From Pseudomonas baetica (GTDB taxonomy: Bacteria; Pseudomonadota; Gammaproteobacteria; Pseudomonadales; Pseudomonadaceae), in assembly GCF_002813455.1 (NCBI RefSeq), contig NZ_PHHE01000001.1, positions 5,390,001 to 5,454,000 of the forward strand: a stretch of 64,000 bases of DNA. The letters run 5' to 3'. The notes beneath the pieces are model-generated. The model searched no databases and had not been told where the DNA came from. It worked only from the letters and a program-made list of their open reading frames with translations. This document shows positions 9,601-19,248 of this stretch, one piece after another. Both the position numbers and the translations under genes were made by a program. Each line of letters opens with the position of its first letter. Positions within the stretch are counted from its first letter, which is position 1.

Positions 9601-10116
9601 TTAGAAGTTGTCAGTGGAGGTGAACACGCCGACGCGAAGGCCTTCGGCGGTATAGATTTCGCGACCGTCGACGGTCACCGAACCATCGGCGATGGCCAGG
9701 TTCAGCTTGCCCTTGAGGACGCGTTTGATATGAATGTTGTAGGTGACTTTCTTGGCGGTCGGCAGCACCTGACCGAAGAACTTCACTTCGCCCGAACCCA
9801 GCGCACGGCCGCGGCCCGGCAGGCCTTGCCAGCCCAGGAAGAAGCCGACCAGTTGCCACATGGCATCCAGACCCAGGCAGCCCGGCATCACCGGATCGCC
9901 TTCGAAGTGGCACGCGAAGAACCACAGGTCAGGGTTGATATCCAGCTCGGCGACCAATTCACCTTTGCCGTACTTGCCACCTTCTTCGCTGATATGGGTG
10001 ATGCGATCCACCATCAGCATGTTCGGCGCGGGCAGTTGCGCGTTACCTGGGCCGAACAGCTCACCGCGACTGCAGCGCAGCAGGTCTTCCCGAGTAAAGG
10101 CGTTTTGTTTGGTCAT
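9601..10116 (-). CDS. fabA: 3-hydroxydecanoyl-ACP dehydratase/isomerase
   Basis: FabA dehydrates 3-hydroxydecanoyl-ACP and isomerises trans-2 to cis-3-decenoyl-ACP, the branch point to unsaturated fatty acids that FabB then extends. The 171 residues are the full family length. The catalytic pair H70 ([13 protein letters not shown]) and D84 (CLGLDAMWQ) has the same numbering as in E. coli. GAGGAG sits 6 nt before the ATG at 10116. It is the first gene of the fabAB operon. In pseudomonads this operon is known to answer to the TetR-type regulator DesT; a possible operator is listed at 10250. Confidence 0.97.
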   Translation of the reverse strand: MTKQNAFTREDLLRCSRGELFGPGNAQLPAPNMLMVDRITHISEEGGKYGKGELVAELDINPDLWFFACHFEGDPVMPGCLGLDAMWQLVGFFLGWQGLPGRGRALGSGEVKFFGQVLPTAKKVTYNIHIKRVLKGKLNLAIADGSVTVDGREIYTAEGLRVGVFTSTDNF

Positions 10117-10249
10117 GCGAGCTCCTCAATAATCCCATGCGGCAGGTGGGGCAAATCTCCCGACCGTTCGAAGCGTTCATGCCTCGAACCGGCAGCCTAC
10201 TCATAGACTATTGCGTTGTGGTGAAAGTCACAGCACCAAGGACATGAAT

Positions 10250-10263
10250 GTACACTTGTGCAC
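10250..10263. promoter_or_regulatory. Imperfect palindrome upstream of fabA, possible FabR/DesT-type operator
   Basis: GTACACTTGTGCAC is an imperfect inverted repeat about 135 bp before the fabA start. As I recall it, this resembles FabR/DesT-type fatty-acid operators (GTACA-N-TGTNC pattern). No experiment or regulator gene in the window supports it. Confidence 0.3.
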
Positions 10264-10362
10264 TGAAATTTTTATTCAAGCCCCTTTTGAGGCTTGTTCG
10301 GGTGCCTAAGACTGCCGCACTTTCGCTTTCCACGCCAGTCGCAGATGGTCGAAAAACCGTCA

Positions 10363-12267
10363 CTACTGCACCCATCGCTGCAGAATCTGCTGTAGGTCAT
10401 TGCGTTTGAACGGCTTGGCAAGGTAATCGTTCATGCCGGCCGACAGGCAGGTTTCCCGGTCGCCCTGCAAAGCGTTGGCCGTCAGCGCGATGATCGGTAC
10501 ATCGCCGCGGCTGGGCAGGCGGCGAATCTGCCGGGTGGCCTCGTAGCCGTCGATGATCGGCAAACGGCAATCCATCAGAATCACTTCGTAATCGTTGCCC
10601 TCGGCGCTACGTACTGCCTGTGCGCCATCGGTGGCGACATTGACAGTAAAGCCCAGGCTGCGAAGCATTGCTTCAATGACCGTCTGGTTCACCGGGTTGT
10701 CTTCGACCAGCAACACGTTGCGCCCTTCGCCGTGGCGGCCGCCGTCCAGCGTGCGCGGCGTGGTCAGCTGCGGTAACGCCTGCTTATAAAGTGCCAATGG
10801 AATTTCCAGGGTGAACACTGAGCCCAGGCCTTCCTCGCTTTGCGCGCGCAATGTGCCACCCATGCGCTCGGCGAGCGTACGGGCAATCGGCAGGCCGAGA
10901 CCGGTGCCGCCGTAACGCCGGGAGATTGAACTGTCCGCCTGCTGGAAGGCGTTGAACATCAGCTCCAGACTTTCGGACGAAATACCGATGCCGCTGTCGC
11001 GCACCGAGCAGGTGAACCACAGCAGTTCGTGATCCAGCGATTGCCACTGCGCCTCGATACTGACCCGGCCCTGTTCGGTGAACTTCAAGGCATTGCCGAC
11101 CAGGTTGACCAGAATCTGCCGGATCCGTGTCGGATCGCCTTGTACCTGCAAGCCGCGCATATCCTCGGGAATCCGCAGATTCAGGGTCAGGCCACGTTGC
11201 ACTGCGCTGTGCTGGAACGACTGAGCGCAGGCGCCGATCAGTTCGGCGAGGTTGAACGGAATGTGCTCAAGCTCAAGCTCGGAACGTTCGATACGCGAGA
11301 AATCGAGGATGTCGTTGATGACCTTGAGCAAATGCTCGGTGGATTCCGAGGCAAGCGCGGCGTATTCGAGCTGCTCTTCAGTCATTTCAGTTGTTTCAAG
11401 CAATTGCAGCATGCCCAGCACACCATTCATGGGCGTGCGCAGTTCATGGCTCATCATCGCCAGAAAATCGGATTTGGCGTTGTTGGCCTTTTCCGCTTCC
11501 TCGCGGGTCTGGATCAACTGCGCCATGGCCTGCTGCTGTTCCCGACTGGCCTGTTCCAGCGCCTGGGCGAGGTTGTTGATGTGCTGCGACAGGGCGCCCA
11601 GTTCGGTGTCGTCGACAATCGGCAGCGGCGTTTTGAAGTCGCCGTCCTGAATCGCCTTGACCGCATTGCCGATATCGTGGATCGGCTGCGACAGGCTACC
11701 GGCCAGGCGTCGTGCCACGACGAAGGTGAAGAGCAGGGCGAACAGCGCGAGAATTGCGGCCTTGAGCAAGATTTCCTGTTGACGCTGACTGAAGGCGTCG
11801 TTGGACAGCCCGACGATCACGCGCCCCAGATAATCCTCATTGGCAGCGCCACTGCTGACTTTTGTGTCCTGAAAAAAATCAGTGTTCAAAGCGATTCGTT
11901 GCAACCGCACCGGCGCCTGGAACACTTCTACCTGATGCGGTCGCCGGTGGGCGTCCGCCGGTTGTTCGACATACACCAGAATCCGGTTGGCGCTGTCCTG
12001 TACCTCAAGAAAACGCACGTTGGGTGTCGCCAGCGTGGCCTTGAGCAAACTCTCCAACACTTCGTTGTTGCCGGAAATCACCCCGTATTCGGTCGCGGGC
12101 GCCAGCTGGTTGGCGATCAATTGGCCGGTGTGGTTCAGCTCCTGACGCAAATCCTGGATGCGCACGAAGGTGAAGAAGCTGATCAGCAACAGGGTCAGCA
12201 ACAGTGCCGGGCCCAGGCTGATCAGTTGGGTGCGGGTGTTGATGTCCCAACGGCGACGAAAACTCAT
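10363..12267 (-). CDS. Hybrid sensor histidine kinase/response regulator
   Basis: A 634-residue inner-membrane hybrid kinase. A first membrane helix (about 15-36) and a second (about 168-185) enclose a periplasmic sensor region of about 130 residues. HAMP, the H-box [12 protein letters not shown] with H274, N, G1 and G2 boxes ([22 protein letters not shown]) and a C-terminal receiver ([11 protein letters not shown], phospho-Asp in LMDCRLP) follow. There is no Hpt domain, so phosphate must pass to a separate Hpt protein. Its position beside fabAB recalls P. aeruginosa PA1611, which works with HptB and RetS; that equivalence is my inference. The start overlaps the stop of the binding-protein gene by 4 bp, so the two are translationally coupled. 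Confidence 0.9.
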   Translation of the reverse strand: MSFRRRWDINTRTQLISLGPALLLTLLLISFFTFVRIQDLRQELNHTGQLIANQLAPATEYGVISGNNEVLESLLKATLATPNVRFLEVQDSANRILVYVEQPADAHRRPHQVEVFQAPVRLQRIALNTDFFQDTKVSSGAANEDYLGRVIVGLSNDAFSQRQQEILLKAAILALFALLFTFVVARRLAGSLSQPIHDIGNAVKAIQDGDFKTPLPIVDDTELGALSQHINNLAQALEQASREQQQAMAQLIQTREEAEKANNAKSDFLAMMSHELRTPMNGVLGMLQLLETTEMTEEQLEYAALASESTEHLLKVINDILDFSRIERSELELEHIPFNLAELIGACAQSFQHSAVQRGLTLNLRIPEDMRGLQVQGDPTRIRQILVNLVGNALKFTEQGRVSIEAQWQSLDHELLWFTCSVRDSGIGISSESLELMFNAFQQADSSISRRYGGTGLGLPIARTLAERMGGTLRAQSEEGLGSVFTLEIPLALYKQALPQLTTPRTLDGGRHGEGRNVLLVEDNPVNQTVIEAMLRSLGFTVNVATDGAQAVRSAEGNDYEVILMDCRLPIIDGYEATRQIRRLPSRGDVPIIALTANALQGDRETCLSAGMNDYLAKPFKRNDLQQILQRWVQ

Positions 12268-13217
12268 GGGTGGCGTTCTCCTTCTGCCATCGCTCTGGCG
12301 ACAGATGCATCATCCAGCGGTTCGATCCCTAATGAACGAGCCACCTGCGTATTACTTGAGACTTTAAAACGTTCGGGATAGAGCGTTCGCGGCCAATGGG
12401 CCGGGGGCTGGTCGAGCAAATGGTCGAGCACGCCGAGCCAGTCGCTCTGGTCGCTGTAACTGCTTGCCAGGCTACCCGCGCGCACAAATGCGACGTTCGG
12501 GCCGACCAGCGCCAATTGTCTTGAGTAACTGCTGAGCAGCAGGTTTTTCGCGGTTTTCGGGTTGTACAGATCGGGATCATCAAGCCCCAGTAACACATCG
12601 CTGTTTTTCAGAACGGCTTGCAAGGGGCGACTGTCGTGGGTGTTGTCCCAGCGCTGGCTGACGATTTCCAGATTCAGTGGCGTGGCGGCCAGGTGCAGCT
12701 CTTTGAGGAGGAATTCGCTGTGCTCATCGAACAACACGCCAACCCGTCGCGCCTGCGGCAAGATACGCCGGATCAATTGTAGTTGCCGGCCCAGCGGCGG
12801 ATCGCTCCACAGCAAGCTCAGGTGCGAGGGTTGCGTCGAACCGAGGCGTTGTCGGGCTTGCAGACGGCTGATGCGTAACACCAGTGTCGCCGGGCCCTGG
12901 GATTCTTGCAGGCGCCAGTCGAAGCTCGGCAGGTCGAGCAGAATCAGGCGCAGGCTGGACGGCAATTTGCCCGGCGCCGGCAGGCTGGCCAATGGCTGGA
13001 AGCGTACGGTGTCGGTCGGGCGTAATTCACTCAGCGCCTGAACGAAGGCCTGCACGCCGGGGCTTTCTTCGGCACCTGTCAGCAGGATGTCGGCGGCTTG
13101 TACCGCCACGCCATGCAGCCACGCCGTCAGAAACACACACAGCCCGGCCAGCCAATGAGCCAGCGTTGGCGTCTTGCGCGTCAGGCCGTAGCGCACCTTA
13201 GAACTCCAGCTCGGCAC
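12264..13217 (-). CDS. Periplasmic binding protein, ABC_sub_bind-like
   Basis: A 317-residue exported protein. The N-terminus has a hydrophobic segment ([21 protein letters not shown]) ending in AVQAAD, a plausible signal peptidase site. The mature part has the layout of ABC_sub_bind (PF04392-like) proteins: an early [17 protein letters not shown] strand-helix, then [22 protein letters not shown], then [18 protein letters not shown] and [13 protein letters not shown]. No ABC permease or ATPase is nearby. It lies between a TonB receptor (20-bp overlap) and a hybrid kinase (4-bp overlap), so I infer that it presents a ligand to the kinase rather than to a transporter. The ligand is unknown. Confidence 0.75.
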   Translation of the reverse strand: MPSWSSKVRYGLTRKTPTLAHWLAGLCVFLTAWLHGVAVQAADILLTGAEESPGVQAFVQALSELRPTDTVRFQPLASLPAPGKLPSSLRLILLDLPSFDWRLQESQGPATLVLRISRLQARQRLGSTQPSHLSLLWSDPPLGRQLQLIRRILPQARRVGVLFDEHSEFLLKELHLAATPLNLEIVSQRWDNTHDSRPLQAVLKNSDVLLGLDDPDLYNPKTAKNLLLSSYSRQLALVGPNVAFVRAGSLASSYSDQSDWLGVLDHLLDQPPAHWPRTLYPERFKVSSNTQVARSLGIEPLDDASVARAMAEGERHP

Positions 13218-15321
13218 TGAAGTACATCACGCGGCGTTGGTCGTAATTGTTATCGATGAACGTGGTGGGCTCATGGTCCAGACGTTGTTGCAGCACACCG
13301 GCCAGTTGCAGATGAGCCTTGCCCAAGGCGATGCGTTTGGCGATGCGCGTGTCGAGCCGTTCGAAGCGGTAGCCGTTGAGCGCGTTGTCGCCGTAATAGA
13401 AGAGGGCGCTGTTCCAGCCGTGGCCCCAATCGCGCAGCCAGCCGGCGGAGCCGCTGTTGCTCGCGGTGAATTGCTGATCCAGCGGATTACTCGCCTCGGC
13501 GTCGACATAGGCATAAGTGAAACGCAAGCGATCGGCCTGGCTCACACGCCAGTCGAGTTGGGTTTCCGTGCCGCGAAAACGTGAGCTGTTGGCGTTGCTG
13601 GCGATGTATTGGTTATTGCGCAGCGGCTCGCTGATCATGCCGGTGATCTCGTCGTAGAACAGCTTCACGTCCAGCGCCAGCCCCCATTCGGCGAAATAGC
13701 CGTTGTAGCCCAGTTCCCGCGAACGCATGTGTTCCTGATCGAGATCGCCGGGGCCGCGGGTCTTGACGAAATAGCGCGCCGAAGACTGGCCATACGCCAA
13801 GGGCCGCAGATTGCTGACCTGATAACTCCAGTTGACGTTGTTCTCGAACATGTCCGGCGAGCGGATCGCTTCCGAGTACACCGCGCGCAGACCGTGGCGC
13901 GGATTGATCAGGTAATTGACCGCGAAGCGTGGGGTCAGCGAACTGCCGATCAATTGCGTGTCTTCGAACATTGCGCCGCCCTGCAACAGCCAGTGTTCAC
14001 TGGCGCGCCACTCCAGTTGGCCGAACGCGCGCCACGTGGTGTCGTCCAGCGTGCCGTTGAAGTAGGTCTCGGAGTCGGCCCGGTCGTAACGATAGTTCAT
14101 GCCGCTGACCAGGCGCAGGCTGTCGGACAGGCTGAGGGTGTCTTGCAATTCGAGGTCGTAACGCGATTCTCGGGCGCTCTGGTCGATATCGCCGCACAGG
14201 GTTTTACTGGCGCCGTTGCGCCACTGATCGAGCACGCGATTGGCCAACGTCATTTGCTGCGCGGTGCCTGTTTCAGGGCCGGGACCCAGGAAACGGGTGA
14301 TATTGCGCGCCAGACGTTCGGTGTAATTCGGGTCGATTTGCCACAGCTGCGTCAGCTCGGGGCTGAACGACACCTCGGCGTCGCAGGCGCGCCAGGTTTG
14401 CTGGCGATCCCAGTGCTGTGCCGAGCCTTGTATATAGAGGCTGTGTTCGGGATTGATGTCGAGGTTCCAGCGCACCGAACCGGCGTAATCCTTGGCGACT
14501 ACGTCGGAATTGTTCCCGGCGTCAGTAATCCCCGAGAACACCGGGCGGTAGGTGTAGGGCCGCTGGTTGGTGCCATCCTTTGCGTTGACCTGCCAGTCGA
14601 GGCTCTGGTTTTCATTCAACGTCTGGCTGACGGCGAGACTGAAACGGTTCAAGCGGCGGCTGTCACGGTAGTCGGCGCCGGTTCGATCGGTATCGAATCC
14701 GTCATCTTCCTGACCGGACAGCGACAAGCGCAGGTCGCCGCCATTCCATCCCTTGCTCTGGCTGGCATAGAAGTCATTGATGCCAAGTTGGCCGCGAGTG
14801 ATCTTCAGCCGCGTGCCATGGCTGTCTGCCGGATGACGCGTGATGATGTTGACCACCGCCATCAGCGCATTGGCGCCGTAACTGACGGTGTTCGGGCCGC
14901 GAAACACTTCGATGCGCTCGATGTCCTCGATGGCCACCGGAATATCGCTCCAGTCCACCGTGGCCAGGCCTGCGCGGTACACCGAACGGCCGTCGATCAA
15001 CACCTGCATGCGTCGCGCTTCGCTGGCGTTGGTGCCGTGGTAATTGACCGCTGCCTGATTGCCGCTGATGTTGCCGACCATCATCCCAGGGACCAGCCGC
15101 AGCAGTTCGCTGATGTCACGGGCGCCGCTGGCGGTGATCAGTTCGCTGTCGAGCACGGTCATGCTTCCCGGCACTTCCGCCGGCGTTTGCTTCAGGCGTG
15201 TGGCCGTCAGCACCTGCGGCAATGCCTCACTGTCCATGAACAGGTCGTCCGCCAGTAATACCGGGCTGAACAGCAGCGCCAGCAGGAGGGACGAACGCGA
15301 TGGGGGAAGAGCAAAAAGCAC
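13198..15321 (-). CDS. TonB-dependent outer-membrane receptor
   Basis: A 707-residue receptor with a signal peptide (residues 1 to about 24, SLLLALLFSPVLLADD), a TonB-box-like PQVLTATRL, a plug domain (VPGSMTVLDSELI through NVVNIITRHPAD) and a long beta-barrel ending in MYFSAELEF, whose terminal Phe suits BAM recognition. The plug includes IDGRSVYRAGL and IERIEVFRGPNTVSYGANA, typical of this family. It has no N-terminal signalling extension, so it is not an ECF-coupled FecA type. It is the first gene of a three-gene overlapping operon with a binding protein and a hybrid kinase. The substrate cannot be read from the sequence. Confidence 0.9.
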   Translation of the reverse strand: MLFALPPSRSSLLLALLFSPVLLADDLFMDSEALPQVLTATRLKQTPAEVPGSMTVLDSELITASGARDISELLRLVPGMMVGNISGNQAAVNYHGTNASEARRMQVLIDGRSVYRAGLATVDWSDIPVAIEDIERIEVFRGPNTVSYGANALMAVVNIITRHPADSHGTRLKITRGQLGINDFYASQSKGWNGGDLRLSLSGQEDDGFDTDRTGADYRDSRRLNRFSLAVSQTLNENQSLDWQVNAKDGTNQRPYTYRPVFSGITDAGNNSDVVAKDYAGSVRWNLDINPEHSLYIQGSAQHWDRQQTWRACDAEVSFSPELTQLWQIDPNYTERLARNITRFLGPGPETGTAQQMTLANRVLDQWRNGASKTLCGDIDQSARESRYDLELQDTLSLSDSLRLVSGMNYRYDRADSETYFNGTLDDTTWRAFGQLEWRASEHWLLQGGAMFEDTQLIGSSLTPRFAVNYLINPRHGLRAVYSEAIRSPDMFENNVNWSYQVSNLRPLAYGQSSARYFVKTRGPGDLDQEHMRSRELGYNGYFAEWGLALDVKLFYDEITGMISEPLRNNQYIASNANSSRFRGTETQLDWRVSQADRLRFTYAYVDAEASNPLDQQFTASNSGSAGWLRDWGHGWNSALFYYGDNALNGYRFERLDTRIAKRIALGKAHLQLAGVLQQRLDHEPTTFIDNNYDQRRVMYFSAELEF

Positions 15322-15474
15322 GACACGGCCTATAGAGCGAAGAATTGGCGCGCATGTTAACCGAGGGGCGCGACTTTTCCAGTCACGTTGCGGGCATTTT
15401 CCTAGGTTTTATGGGTCTTCTTCCTACAAGTATCGGTAATTGACGCGGGGGCTGGCCGCGACCGGGTCGCCCCG

Positions 15475-15480
15475 TATAAT
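15475..15480 (+). promoter_or_regulatory. Probable -10 box for gpsA
   Basis: A consensus TATAAT lies 38 bp before the gpsA ATG, in the divergent gap with the TonB receptor. No good -35 is found at the normal distance; the nearest TTGACG is about 29 bp away. Confidence 0.4.
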
Positions 15481-15517
15481 GCCGCCATCGCCACTGGTAT
15501 GGATTAACGGATTGCAT

Positions 15518-16543
15518 ATGACTGAACAGCGCCCGATTGCGGTCCTGGGAGGCGGAAGTTTTGGTACCGCCGTGGCCAATCTTCTGGCCGAGAACGGCCA
15601 TCAAGTCTTGCAGTGGATGCGTGACCCCGAGCAGGCCGAGGCCATCCGGGTCAATCGCGAAAACCCGCGTTACCTCAAAGGCATCAAGATTCTGCCGGGC
15701 GTGACCGCGGTCACCGACCTGCAAGCCACGCTCGATGCCTGTGACCTGTGCTTTGTTGCACTGCCGTCCAGCGCGTTGCGCACGGTGCTGGCTGCCCACG
15801 CCGAGCGGCTGAGCGGCAAAATGCTGGTCAGCCTGACCAAAGGCATTGAGGCACACACCTTCAAACTGATGAGCCAGATTCTCGAAGAGATCGCCCCGCA
15901 GGCGCGCATCGGCGTGTTGTCCGGGCCGAATCTGGCGCGGGAAATCGCCGAACATGCGCTGACCGCCACGGTGGTCGCCAGTGAAGACGAAGAACTCTGC
16001 AAGCAGGTGCAAGCCGCACTACACGGCCGCACCTTTCGCGTTTACGCCAGCGCCGACCGCTTTGGTGTCGAGCTGGGCGGGGCGTTGAAAAACGTTTACG
16101 CGATCATCGCCGGCATGGCGGTGGCGCTGGAAATGGGCGAGAACACCAAGAGCATGCTGATCACTCGAGCCTTGGCCGAGATGACCCGGTTTGCGGTGAA
16201 TCAGGGCGCCAACCCGATGACCTTCCTCGGTCTGGCTGGCGTTGGCGATTTGATCGTGACCTGTTCGTCGCCCAAGAGCCGCAACTACCAGGTCGGTTTC
16301 GCCCTCGGTCAGGGCCTGAGCCTCGACGAAGCGGTATCGCGCCTCGGTGAAGTCGCCGAGGGAGTGAATACCCTGAAAGTGCTCAAGGCCAAATCCCAGG
16401 AAGTTGGCGTGTACATGCCGCTGGTCGCCGGGCTGCACGCCATTCTGTTCGAAGGACGCACGCTGGAGCAGGTGATCGGTCTACTGATGCGGGCCGAGCC
16501 GAAAACCGACGTCGACTTTATTTCCACCAGTGGTTTCAACTGA
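15518..16543 (+). CDS. gpsA: Glycerol-3-phosphate dehydrogenase [NAD(P)+]
   Basis: GpsA reduces dihydroxyacetone phosphate to sn-glycerol-3-phosphate, the backbone of phospholipids. The 341 residues begin with a Rossmann motif ([12 protein letters not shown]). The conserved lysines are in SLTKGIE and in GALKNVYAI, and the C-terminal domain contains [13 protein letters not shown] chose the ATG at 15518 ([12 protein letters not shown]); an in-frame upstream start would add 26 unrelated residues. The length fits the E. coli enzyme. It is followed after 18 bp by a DUF4389 gene and then sixA, probably one operon. Confidence 0.96.
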   Translation: MTEQRPIAVLGGGSFGTAVANLLAENGHQVLQWMRDPEQAEAIRVNRENPRYLKGIKILPGVTAVTDLQATLDACDLCFVALPSSALRTVLAAHAERLSGKMLVSLTKGIEAHTFKLMSQILEEIAPQARIGVLSGPNLAREIAEHALTATVVASEDEELCKQVQAALHGRTFRVYASADRFGVELGGALKNVYAIIAGMAVALEMGENTKSMLITRALAEMTRFAVNQGANPMTFLGLAGVGDLIVTCSSPKSRNYQVGFALGQGLSLDEAVSRLGEVAEGVNTLKVLKAKSQEVGVYMPLVAGLHAILFEGRTLEQVIGLLMRAEPKTDVDFISTSGFN

Positions 16544-16561
16544 TTCAGCAGGGAACGACAC

Positions 16562-16909
16562 ATGAACGATCCGAAAACCGAAGCCAAGTACGAATCCATC
16601 CTTCTGCGGGTGTTGTGGATGATCGTCTACGTGCTGGTCTGGCAAGTGGCGCAGTTCATCCTCGGCGCGGTGGTGCTGGTGCAGCTGATCTATCGTTTGA
16701 TCTATGGCGCCCCAAGCGCCAGCCTGATGAACTTCGGCGATAGCCTGAGCCAGTTTCTGGCACAGATTGGCCGTTTCGGCAGTTTTCACAGCGACCAGAA
16801 ACCCTGGCCGTTCGCTGACTGGCCAACGCCGCGTACCCCGGAAGGTGAAGCGCCACACGTCGTGCCGCCAGCACCGCATCCGGCCCGAGATGAGGAGCCC
16901 AAGCTATGA
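16562..16909 (+). CDS. DUF4389 family membrane protein
   Basis: A 115-residue protein with one or two membrane helices (about residues 14-45: LRVLWMIVYVLVWQVAQFILGAV and the following hydrophobic stretch). A conserved segment NFGDSLSQFLAQIGRF and a Pro-rich C-terminal tail follow. This layout marks DUF4389, often found beside sixA in pseudomonads; no function is known. The stop overlaps the sixA start by 4 bp, so translation is coupled. Confidence 0.82.
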   Translation: MNDPKTEAKYESILLRVLWMIVYVLVWQVAQFILGAVVLVQLIYRLIYGAPSASLMNFGDSLSQFLAQIGRFGSFHSDQKPWPFADWPTPRTPEGEAPHVVPPAPHPARDEEPKL

Positions 16910-17358
16910 AACTCTGGGTATTGCGTCACGGTGAGGCCGTGCCTTACGGCTCGTGCCCTGATTCCGAGCGGGAACTGACCGATCACGGTCGTAAGGAAGC
17001 GTTGAGCAGCGCGGCCCGATTGATCGGCCAGCCACTGACGGCGATCTACGCCAGCCCTTATCTGCGTGCGCAGCAGACTGCACAGATTGTCCGCGAGGCG
17101 CTGGGTTTCGAGCCGGAGATTCGCACGGTCGAGTGGCTGACGCCGGAGGTCGATCCCGACAAGGTGACCGATCAACTGGTGTCGGTGAGTAACGTGCTGC
17201 TGGTCAGCCACAACCCGCTGGTGGGCAACCTGCTCAGCTATCTGCAACATGGCGCCGGATATCCACCGGAGAAGGTCAGCACCGCTGGCCTGGCGGAGCT
17301 GGAAAGCCCTGAGCTGCTGATCGGTTCGATGACGCTTAACAGCCTCAAACATCCATAA
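16906..17358 (+). CDS. sixA: Phosphohistidine phosphatase SixA
   Basis: SixA removes phosphate from histidine phosphotransfer (HPt) proteins such as that of ArcB in E. coli. The 150 residues begin with the RHG motif (LWVLRHGEA; catalytic H8), and the second conserved His is in LLVSHNPLVGNLL. This is the histidine phosphatase superfamily without a long lid, the SixA size. Its last bases lie 13 bp before a REP pair. Confidence 0.9.
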   Translation: MKLWVLRHGEAVPYGSCPDSERELTDHGRKEALSSAARLIGQPLTAIYASPYLRAQQTAQIVREALGFEPEIRTVEWLTPEVDPDKVTDQLVSVSNVLLVSHNPLVGNLLSYLQHGAGYPPEKVSTAGLAELESPELLIGSMTLNSLKHP

Positions 17359-17370
17359 CGCTGATCCCTT

Positions 17371-17459
17371 TGTGGGAGCGAGCCTGCTCGCGAAAGCGCA
17401 GTGTCATTCACAACTTAGGTGTCTGAAACGCTGCCTTCGCGAGCAGGCTCGCTCCCACA
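17371..17459. repeat. REP pair downstream of sixA
   Basis: An 89-bp element with the arms TGTGGGAGCGAGCCTGCTCG... and its complement, in the same geometry as the pair at 4772. Confidence 0.9.
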
Positions 17460-17500
17460 TTGGTTCTCTGTGTGCCGGAAATTATTTGTTTGAATTTTCC

Positions 17501-17520
17501 AACCAAGCACTTGCTTGGTT
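17501..17520. promoter_or_regulatory. Perfect palindromic operator before acyl-CoA ligase
   Basis: AACCAAGCA-CT-TGCTTGGTT has 9-bp perfect arms and a 2-bp centre, about 41 bp before the ligase start. Size and symmetry are typical of TetR-family operators. No regulator gene is adjacent. Confidence 0.55.
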
Positions 17521-17561
17521 GACTACGCTTGCTCCAGACCCAAAAAACAGGAGCGAGTCGC

Positions 17562-19217
17562 ATGTCTGCCGCCTTCCGTTTGCCGCTGGACGTGTTTTAC
17601 GGACGTGAAGCCCGGCACCCGCGCCAGCGCTTTCTCGTGCAGCCCATCGGTGGCGGGCAGATCGAGACGCTGACCTGGGCCGATGTCGGTCATCAGGCCC
17701 GCTGCGCCGCACACTGGCTGCGTGCCCGTGAATTGCCGCAAGGCAGCCATATCGCCCTGATCTCGAAAAACTGCGCGCACTGGATCATTGCCGATCTCGC
17801 GATCTGGATGGCCGGGCATGTTTCGGTGCCGCTCTATCCCAATCTCACGGCTGACTCCATGGCGCAGGTGCTCACTCACTCGCAGAGTGTGCTGGCGTTT
17901 ATCGGCAAACTCGACGATTGGCCCGGCATGTCGAAAGGGCTGCCGTCGGGTCTGCCGACCATCAGCCTGCCATTGCATCCGCCCGGGACGTTCGATTTCA
18001 GCTGGGATGACCTGCAGCGCGGCTCGCCGATCCAGGACGACCCGCGTCCCGCCGCCGAGCAACTGGCGACCATCATCTACACCTCCGGTACCACCGGCCT
18101 GCCCAAAGGCGTGATGCACAGCTTCGCCAATCTCGGTTTCGCCACGACCCATGGTACGCAGTTGTTCGGGCTCAACGAGAATGACCGACTGCTGTCGTAC
18201 CTGCCGCTGTGCCACGTCGCCGAGCGCATGTTCGTTGAGCTGGCTTCGATCTACACCGGGCAGACGGTGTTCTTTGCTGAAAGTCTCGACACTTTCATCA
18301 CTGACCTCAAGCGTGCGCGGCCGACGGCGATGTTCGGTGTGCCGAGGATCTGGACCAAGTTCCAGATGGGCGTGTACAGCAAGATCCCGGCACAGCGTCT
18401 GGATTTCCTTCTTGGTCTGCCGTTCATTGGCAAGCGGGTCGGACACAAAGTTCTCGCTGGCCTGGGGCTGGATGCATTACGCGTGGCCCTGTCCGGCGCC
18501 GCACCAGTACCGCAGACCTTGCTCACCTGGTATCAGAAGCTCGGGCTCGATGTGCTGGAGGTCTACGGCATGACCGAAAGCTGCGGCTACTCGCATATCT
18601 GCCTGCCGGGCCAATACAAACAGGGTTGGATCGGCAAGCCGTGCCCGGAAGTCGAGGTGCGCATCGACGAGTCGGGCGAGGTACAGGTGCGCAGTCAGGC
18701 GAACATGCTTGGCTATTTCAAGGAACCGCAGAAAACCGCCGAGACCCTGACCGAGGACGGTTTTCTGCGTACCGGCGACAAGGGCGAACAGGATGCGCAG
18801 GGGCGGCTGCGCCTGACCGGGCGACTCAAGGAAATCTTCAAGACCAGCAAGGGCAAATACGTCGCTCCGGCACCGATCGAAAATCGCCTGGCGGTGCATT
18901 CGCGGATCGAGCAGGTATGCGTGGTCGGGGACGGTCTGAGTGCGCCGCTGGGGTTGTGCGTGCTCTCGACGGTCAATCAGGAGGAGCCGCGGGCAAGTCT
19001 GCATTCGAGTCTGGAGAAGCTGCTGGAGGAGGTCAACGCTGTGCTCGACAAGCATGAACGTCTGCGCCGCCTGGTGGTGGTCAAGGACAGTTGGGCGGTG
19101 GAGAACGGCTTTCTCACACCGACGCTGAAAATCAAACGCAACGTCATCGAAGACACTTACGGTGCGCGCTTCGAAGAATGGAGTGAGCGCAGCGAGGTGG
19201 TGCTGTGGCAGGATTGA
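17562..19217 (+). CDS. AMP-binding acyl-CoA ligase (fatty-acid type)
   Basis: A 551-residue member of the adenylate-forming superfamily, expected to activate a carboxylic acid, probably a fatty acid, to its CoA thioester. The P-loop is YTSGTTGLPKG, followed by VYGMTESCG (A5) and the hinge GDKGEQDAQGRLRLTGRLKE. The C-terminal catalytic Lys is in LTPTLKIKRN. The pattern is closest to long-chain or bubblegum-type synthetases rather than acetyl-CoA synthetase. GGAG stands about 9 nt before the ATG at 17562. A hotdog thioesterase follows after 31 bp, so the pair may run an activate-and-release step. A palindromic operator lies upstream. The exact substrate is unknown. Confidence 0.85.
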   Translation: MSAAFRLPLDVFYGREARHPRQRFLVQPIGGGQIETLTWADVGHQARCAAHWLRARELPQGSHIALISKNCAHWIIADLAIWMAGHVSVPLYPNLTADSMAQVLTHSQSVLAFIGKLDDWPGMSKGLPSGLPTISLPLHPPGTFDFSWDDLQRGSPIQDDPRPAAEQLATIIYTSGTTGLPKGVMHSFANLGFATTHGTQLFGLNENDRLLSYLPLCHVAERMFVELASIYTGQTVFFAESLDTFITDLKRARPTAMFGVPRIWTKFQMGVYSKIPAQRLDFLLGLPFIGKRVGHKVLAGLGLDALRVALSGAAPVPQTLLTWYQKLGLDVLEVYGMTESCGYSHICLPGQYKQGWIGKPCPEVEVRIDESGEVQVRSQANMLGYFKEPQKTAETLTEDGFLRTGDKGEQDAQGRLRLTGRLKEIFKTSKGKYVAPAPIENRLAVHSRIEQVCVVGDGLSAPLGLCVLSTVNQEEPRASLHSSLEKLLEEVNAVLDKHERLRRLVVVKDSWAVENGFLTPTLKIKRNVIEDTYGARFEEWSERSEVVLWQD

Positions 19218-19248
19218 GCGACCACTAAAACAACAAAGGAAGTCTGCG

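Noticed and set aside
8285..9604. 439-codon frame antisense to fabB
   Set aside because: It begins inside the fabB terminator region and has no family motif; fabB has full catalytic residues.
10363..12267. Calling the hybrid kinase GacS or RetS
   Set aside because: It lacks the Hpt domain of GacS and the 7TM-DISM sensor of RetS; only a tentative PA1611-like placement is supported.
13609..15258. 549-codon frame antisense to the TonB receptor
   Set aside because: Shadow frame without motifs; the receptor on the other strand has signal, plug and barrel features.
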